A program made the translations under genes and the position numbers. Shown one piece after another: positions 58,859-64,000 of a stretch of DNA of 64,000 nt. Source of the DNA: Amycolatopsis alba DSM 44262 (lineage in GTDB: Bacteria; Actinomycetota; Actinomycetes; Mycobacteriales; Pseudonocardiaceae); the NCBI RefSeq assembly GCF_000384215.1, contig NZ_KB913032.1, positions 4,605,665 through 4,669,664 of the forward strand, written 5' to 3'. How positions within the stretch are numbered: position 1 is the stretch's first letter; each line of letters begins with the position of its first letter. The notes beneath the pieces are model-generated. The model had not been told where the DNA came from. It saw nothing but the letters and a program-made list of their open reading frames with translations, and made no database searches.

Positions 58859-59670
58859 AAGGCCGGTTCGGCGCGGGCGCGCTGACGGTCGCGACCTGGG
58901 TGATCGCGATCCTGTTCGTGTTCCCGTTGCTGTGGATGATCCTCACGGCCTTCAAACAGGAGGCCGACGCCTATACCGATCCGCCGCGGCTGTTCTTCAC
59001 CCCGACGCTCGACCAGTTCGCGGGCGTGCTCGAACGCGGTTTCCTGCCGTACCTGTCGAATTCGGCGTTCGTCACCATTGTTTCGACGATTTTCGTGCTG
59101 CTGCTGGGAATCCCGGCGGCGTACGCGCTGTCGCTGGCGCCGGTGAAGGGGACGAGCAACGCGCTCGGGTTCTTCCTGTCGACGAAGATGCTGCCGATCG
59201 TGGCGGCGATCATCCCGCTGTACGTGATCTCGCAGAACACCCAGCTGCTGGACAACGTGTGGGCGCTGATCATCCTGTACACGTCGATGAACCTGCCGCT
59301 GGCCATCTGGATGATGCGATCGTTCTTCCTGGAAGTGCCGCACGAGATGATCGAGGCTGGCCGGATCGACGGCGCGACCCTGCCGGTGCTGCTGCGGAAG
59401 ATCATCATGCCGGTGGTCGCGCCCGGCGTGGCCGCGACCGCGCTGATCTGCGTGATCTTCTCGTGGACCGAGTTCTTCTACTCGGTCAACCTCACCGCCG
59501 CGCGGGCCGGGACGGTGCCGGTGTTCCTGGTCGGGTTCATCACCAGTGAGGGCCTGTACTGGGCGCAGTTGTCCGCGGCCGCCCTGCTCGCATCGCTGCC
59601 GGTGATGATCGTCGGCTGGATCGCGCAGAACCACCTGGTCCGCGGCCTCTCCATGGGCGCGGTCAAGTAG
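58855..59670 (+). CDS. ABC importer permease 2 (MalG-like)
   Basis: A 271-residue permease with six helices; ATGA overlap with permease 1. VFPLLWMILTAFKQEADAYT is the MalG-type N-terminus, MIEAGRIDGATLPVLLRKII the EAA loop. No ATPase gene follows: the operon ends in a hairpin at 59691. The importer must borrow an MsiK/MalK-type ATPase encoded elsewhere, as is common in actinobacteria. Confidence 0.92.
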   Translation: MKGRFGAGALTVATWVIAILFVFPLLWMILTAFKQEADAYTDPPRLFFTPTLDQFAGVLERGFLPYLSNSAFVTIVSTIFVLLLGIPAAYALSLAPVKGTSNALGFFLSTKMLPIVAAIIPLYVISQNTQLLDNVWALIILYTSMNLPLAIWMMRSFFLEVPHEMIEAGRIDGATLPVLLRKIIMPVVAPGVAATALICVIFSWTEFFYSVNLTAARAGTVPVFLVGFITSEGLYWAQLSAAALLASLPVMIVGWIAQNHLVRGLSMGAVK

Positions 59671-59690
59671 CTCTCTGGCGTCGTGGCCGG

Positions 59691-59743
59691 TCCGTGAAGG
59701 CCTCCTTGAGGGACTCAGAGTCCCTCAAGGAGGCCTTCACGGA
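59691..59743. terminator. Perfect 25-bp-arm hairpin of the GTGAAGGCCTCCTT family
   Basis: Left arm 59691-59715 (TCCGTGAAGGCCTCCTTGAG...), loop CAG, exact complement 59719-59743. It lies between the convergent importer operon and the ferredoxin gene, ending 1 bp before the ferredoxin stop codon. Confidence 0.87.
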
Positions 59744-59744
59744 C

Positions 59745-59939
59745 TTACGCGAGCGACAGCGCCTGACCAGGGCAGATGTGCACGGCGGTGCGGGCGTTCT
59801 CTTCCGCCTCTTCCCCCTCGGGCTCGGCGTTCAGCACGATGACCGTGCCGTCGTCCTCGCTCTGGTCGAACAGATCGGGATCGGTGAGCACGCACTGGCC
59901 CGCGCCCACACACCTCCCGGTGTCCGCGATGATCTTCAT
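59745..59939 (-). CDS. [3Fe-4S] ferredoxin, P450 redox partner
   Basis: A 64-residue ferredoxin from ATG 59939. It has only three Cys (C10 and C16 in RCVGAGQCVL, C56 in VHICPGQALS), giving a [3Fe-4S] cluster, the type that serves actinobacterial CYP105-like P450s. Middle region is acidic (EPEGEEAEENA). It starts 8 bp after the P450 stop, so the two are one operon. Confidence 0.92.
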   Translation of the reverse strand: MKIIADTGRCVGAGQCVLTDPDLFDQSEDDGTVIVLNAEPEGEEAEENARTAVHICPGQALSLA

Positions 59940-59947
59940 GGCTCCTC

Positions 59948-61162
59948 CTACCAGGTGACCGGGAGGGCGTGGAGGCCGTAGATCGTCGAGTCGTGCTTGA
60001 ACGGCAGCTCGTCGACCGGAACGGCGATCCTGATCCCCGGAATACGCCGGAACAACGTATCGAACACGATCTGGAGTTCCATCCGCGCGAGGTTCTGGCC
60101 GAGGCACTGGTGCACCCCGAATCCGAACGCGACGTGGTGCCGCGCGCCGCGCTCGATGTCGAAGTCGTCGGGGTTCTCGAAGCCGTCCGGGTCGTGGTTG
60201 CCCGCGTTGCTCAGGCCGATGACGCCTTCACCCGCACGGATGAGCGTGCCGCCGATCTCGACGTCCGCCGTCGCGAGGCGTGAGGTCGCCGACTCGGCGA
60301 TGGTGAAGACCCGCAGGAGTTCCTCGATCGCGGCGAGGGTCTTGCCGGGGTCCGCCTTGATCTTCTCCAGCTGCTCGGGGTTCTCCAGCAGGGTCACCGT
60401 GCCGAGCGAAATCATGTTCGCCGTCGTCTCGTGACCGGCGATGAGCAGCAGGAACGCCAGGCCGACGAGTTCGTCGTGGTCGGCGTCGCCCGTCTCCCGC
60501 TGCTTGAGGATCTGGCGACCGAGGAGGTCGTCCTCGGTGGCGTTCGCTTCTTTCTTGTCGACGAGCTCGTCGAGATAGTTCTCGAGCTGCTCGAACGCCG
60601 CCTGGCGTTCTTCGACGGAGACCTCCCGGCTGAGCAGCTTGGAACTGCAGCCCTGGAAGAATTCGTGGTCCGAATAGGGGACGCCGAGCAGTTCGCAGAT
60701 CACCAAGGACGGAACCGGCAGCGAAAGCGCCTGGACGAGATCGGCGGGTTTGGGGCCCGCGAGCAGGGCGTCGATATGTTCGTCGACGATCTGCTGGATT
60801 CGCGGCTGCAGCGCTTTCATCCGCTTGACCGTGAATTCGCCGACGACATCGCGCCTGGCCTGGCTGTGCTGTGGCGGATCCATCGAGATGAGGGATGCGC
60901 GGAACGGCTTGTTCTCGCGCCGGACCGGCCGCTTGACCATCAGCGGGAAATCCGGATTCTGCCGGTCGGAGCTGAAATGCGGGCTGCTCAGCATTTCGCG
61001 GATGTCGTCGAGCCTGGTCAAGGCCCAAGCGGTTTGCCCGGAAGGCAGGCCGACCCGTGAAACCGGATTTTCCGTGCGAAGCGCGTCGTATTCCGGCGGT
61101 GGCGAAAAGGGGCACTTGCGCATCAGGGGCAAGTTCGCGGTGGTTTCCTCTACGTCGGTCAT
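59948..61162 (-). CDS. Cytochrome P450, CYP105-like
   Basis: A 404-residue soluble P450 from ATG 61162 (MTDVEETTANLPLMRKCPFS) after an AAGGA site; upstream frame is open but lacks homology. I-helix LLIAGHETTANMIS, K-helix EELLRV (ExxR), and heme ligand FGFGVHQCLGQNLARMEL. The SMDPPQHSQARRDVVGEFTV segment and overall length suit CYP105/CYP107-like actinobacterial hydroxylases. Substrate unknown; no biosynthetic cluster surrounds it, and the gene is paired only with a ferredoxin and a divergent TetR regulator. Confidence 0.93.
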   Translation of the reverse strand: MTDVEETTANLPLMRKCPFSPPPEYDALRTENPVSRVGLPSGQTAWALTRLDDIREMLSSPHFSSDRQNPDFPLMVKRPVRRENKPFRASLISMDPPQHSQARRDVVGEFTVKRMKALQPRIQQIVDEHIDALLAGPKPADLVQALSLPVPSLVICELLGVPYSDHEFFQGCSSKLLSREVSVEERQAAFEQLENYLDELVDKKEANATEDDLLGRQILKQRETGDADHDELVGLAFLLLIAGHETTANMISLGTVTLLENPEQLEKIKADPGKTLAAIEELLRVFTIAESATSRLATADVEIGGTLIRAGEGVIGLSNAGNHDPDGFENPDDFDIERGARHHVAFGFGVHQCLGQNLARMELQIVFDTLFRRIPGIRIAVPVDELPFKHDSTIYGLHALPVTW

Positions 61163-61303
61163 CGGGTTGTCCTTCCCCAGAATGTCGGGTGGGTTCGGGC
61201 GATATCGGACAGGGGGCCCCAAAACGTATGCGGATGGTTTCATTCCGCTTATGCCACCAAGGTACTCAAGCGGAGGCAGGTCGTCCACTCGCGAAGGGGT
61301 GGT

Positions 61304-61313
61304 TTCCCGGGAA
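61304..61313. promoter_or_regulatory. Palindrome in P450-TetR divergent region
   Basis: TTCCCGGGAA, a perfect 10-bp palindrome, 66 bp before the TetR start and 142 bp before the P450 start. Possible operator; unproved. Confidence 0.35.
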
Positions 61314-61378
61314 GCGTGAAGGGGAGGTCCTCACGTGCGAGAATCACGGGCCTGAAGGACCTTCGAGAGGCGAGGACC

Positions 61379-62014
61379 ATGACAGCCGACCCCGAGACCC
61401 GCTTGCGTGCCGACGCGCGCCGGAACCGGGATCAGATCCTGGCCGCCGCGAGACTGATCTTCGCCGCCCAGGGCGCCGAGGTCCCGATGGAGGAGATCGC
61501 GCGCTCGGCCGGCGTCGGCGTCGGCACCCTCTACCGGCGTTTCCCGGACCGGGACGCGCTGATCCGGGCGGTCGCCGTCGACAACTTCGACAAGGTCCTC
61601 AGGGACGCGAGGGCCGCGAAGGAGCAGGAGTCCTCGGACTGGGACGCCCTGATCCGGCTGTTGCACCAGTCGATGGAGTTGCAGCTGAGCATTCAGCTCG
61701 CGATGGTGTCCCCGCGGGCGCTGGTGATCCTCAAGAGCGATCCCGCGATCAAGGCCCTGCGTGACGAACTGCTGGTGGTGCTCGGCGGTTTCGTCCAGGG
61801 AGCGCAGGCGGAGGGCAGGCTCCGCAAGGACGTCGCCACCGGTGACGTCGCGATGCTGTTCGCGACGTTGCTGCGGCAGATGCCGGGAAAGAACGGCGAG
61901 GTCGCGCGGATGGCGATCCGGCGGTGCATCGGCATCATGATCGACGGTCTGCGGGCCGGGGACAATGAGCCGCTTCCCGGCCGGGCGCTGACCGGGGCCG
62001 ACCTGGACCCGTGA
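61379..62014 (+). CDS. TetR-family transcriptional regulator
   Basis: A 211-residue regulator from ATG 61379 (MTADPETRLRADARRNRDQI) with GAGAGGCGAGG upstream. The HTH is LAAARLIFAAQGAEVPMEEI, then ARSAGVGVGTLYRRFPDRDA (recognition helix GVGTLYRRFP). The C-terminal helical domain has SMELQLSIQLAMVSPRALVI and MLFATLLRQMP. It is divergent from the P450 operon (216 bp), its most likely target; the ligand may be the P450 substrate. Confidence 0.9.
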   Translation: MTADPETRLRADARRNRDQILAAARLIFAAQGAEVPMEEIARSAGVGVGTLYRRFPDRDALIRAVAVDNFDKVLRDARAAKEQESSDWDALIRLLHQSMELQLSIQLAMVSPRALVILKSDPAIKALRDELLVVLGGFVQGAQAEGRLRKDVATGDVAMLFATLLRQMPGKNGEVARMAIRRCIGIMIDGLRAGDNEPLPGRALTGADLDP

Positions 62015-62056
62015 CCCCGGCGCATTCAGCGGACCGAACGCGCCGGGGATAAGAGG

Positions 62057-62915
62057 TCAGACGCCCAGCGGGTGCCAGACGGTCTTCGCCTCCAGGTACC
62101 GCCGCAGCCGCGCGATGTCGGCGTCGGCCGTCCAGTCCGGCTCGGCGTCCGGCACGGTCAGGACACGCTTCACGGTGCCTGCGGCGTCGCGCGCCAGGTC
62201 CGCCCGCGCGGACGGCTCCGCGCCTGTCGGGTCGAGGGCGTTGACGTCGCCGTGCGAGGCCAGCCACGAGCCCAGCTCGGACGCCCGGCCGGTCAGGATG
62301 TTCGCGACCCCGCCGGGCAGGTCGGACGTCGCCAGGACCTCCGAAAGCGTGATCGCGGGCAGCGGCCTGTCCGCGCTGGAGACGACCACCGCGGTCGAGC
62401 CCGTCGCCAGCACCGGGGCCAGCACGCTCACCAGGCCCAGCAGCGACGACTGCTGCGGAGCCAGCACGCCGACCACGCCGGTCGGCTCGGGCACGGTGAA
62501 GGAGAAGTACGGACCCGCGACGGGGTTGGCCGCGCCGAGCACGGTCGCGATCTTGTCCGTCCAGCCCGCGTACCAGACCCAGCGGTCGATCGAAGCGTCC
62601 ACAAGGGACTGAGCCTTCTTCGCCGCGACGCCTTCGGACGCGGACACCTCCGCGACGAACTGCTCGCGACGGCCTTCCAGCATCTCCGCCACCCGGTACA
62701 GCACCTGGCCGCGGTTGTACGCCGTCGCCGCCGACCAGCCGCCGAAAGCCTTGCGGGCGGCGGAAACCGCGTCACGGACGTCCTTGCGCGACGCGTGCGA
62801 GGCGTTCGCGAGGAACTTGCCCTTGCTGTCGCTGACCGGGTACACGCGGCCCGATTCCGAGCGCGGGAACTTGCCGCCGATGTAGAGCTTGTAGGTCTTG
62901 GCTACCGAAATACGG

Positions 62916-62923
<8 letters not shown>
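62057..62923 (-). CDS. Half-length aldehyde dehydrogenase homologue without catalytic Cys
   Basis: A 288-residue protein corresponding only to the N-terminal coenzyme-binding half of an ALDH (family length ~480): YKLYIGGKFPRSESGRVYPV, AVSAARKAFGGWSAATAYNR, then EPTGVVGVLAPQQSSLLGLV and ALDPTGAEPSARADLARDAA. It lacks the ELGGK and GQxC motifs that carry the catalytic Glu and Cys, and its NAD-binding PWNFP equivalent reads PQQSSLL. Catalysis by itself is unlikely. It overlaps the full ALDH gene by 8 bp and is co-transcribed after it, suggesting a subunit role. Confidence 0.8.

Positions 62924-64000
<1,077 letters not shown>

Noticed and set aside
61316..61378. Longer TetR start (21 extra codons)
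   Set aside because: The added residues are Arg-rich and overlap the divergent promoter; ATG 61379 has a good ribosome binding site and the normal family N-terminus.

Overview
The window is 64 kb of a high-GC actinobacterial chromosome, about 70 % GC by eye. Gene content and order point to Pseudonocardiaceae, most probably Amycolatopsis. The reasons are: a dimeric NADP-isocitrate dehydrogenase; trpS followed by yhjD; a D-Ala-D-Ala carboxypeptidase next to an SCO4848-type membrane protein; sdhCDAB, then a BMP nucleoside importer with cdd, deoA and add; and a Ski2-like helicase beside an acidic protein. Much of this order is also found in Streptomyces. The genus is inferred, because no rRNA or other marker gene is present. 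I saw no tRNA, rRNA, CRISPR array, insertion sequence or prophage.

Layout. 1-12.4 kb: a TNT-related protein cut by the left edge; a DUF3017 protein; two MFS exporters, one divergent from an ArsR regulator; DUF1918, a spermidine-synthase-like enzyme, a GNAT and an HhH-GPD protein; a LysG/LysE exporter pair; a secreted lipase; a DUF2203-methyltransferase fusion; two paralogous membrane proteins. 12.6-30 kb: icd, a small exported SH3-like protein, an MBL hydrolase, exonuclease III, a cupin/MarR pair, a secreted GH19 chitinase with two DasR-like sites, a trypsin-like protease beside a 3'-truncated HTH gene, trpS-yhjD, a carboxypeptidase, and secreted S8 and M14 peptidases. 30-37.5 kb: sdhCDAB, then a Tat-exported GH95-like glycosidase with a lyase-like partner. 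37.8-47.3 kb: nucleoside uptake and salvage (BMP lipoprotein, ATPase, two permeases, cytidine deaminase, thymidine phosphorylase) and adenosine deaminase. 47.3-54.4 kb: an MFS transporter, the acidic protein/helicase pair, and small redox and regulatory genes. 54.4-59.7 kb: a SorC-type regulator divergent from a polyol dehydrogenase and an ABC importer that has no ATPase gene. 59.7-64 kb: a ferredoxin and P450 with a divergent TetR, and two aldehyde dehydrogenase genes (one half-length, one cut by the right edge).

How the parts fit. Several units suit a saprophytic soil actinomycete. Secreted chitinase, proteases, lipase and glycosidases release nutrients. The BMP importer with cdd, deoA and add scavenges nucleosides, and the aldehyde dehydrogenases may oxidise acetaldehyde from deoxyribose breakdown. 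The SorC locus takes up and oxidises a polyol.

The most unusual content is between the genes. There is a family of very long, nearly perfect hairpins at 3' ends that share the core TGAAGGCC(C/T)CC but have self-complementary inner arms that differ between copies. There is a dispersed ~25-bp element (core TCGCGATTAGCCCGCGAAAG) that twice supplies a gene's stop codon. There is also a 21-bp tandem repeat that encodes the end of an HxlR protein. Clear operator-like palindromes flank the SorC, MarR, ArsR, LysG, GH95 and chitinase promoters.
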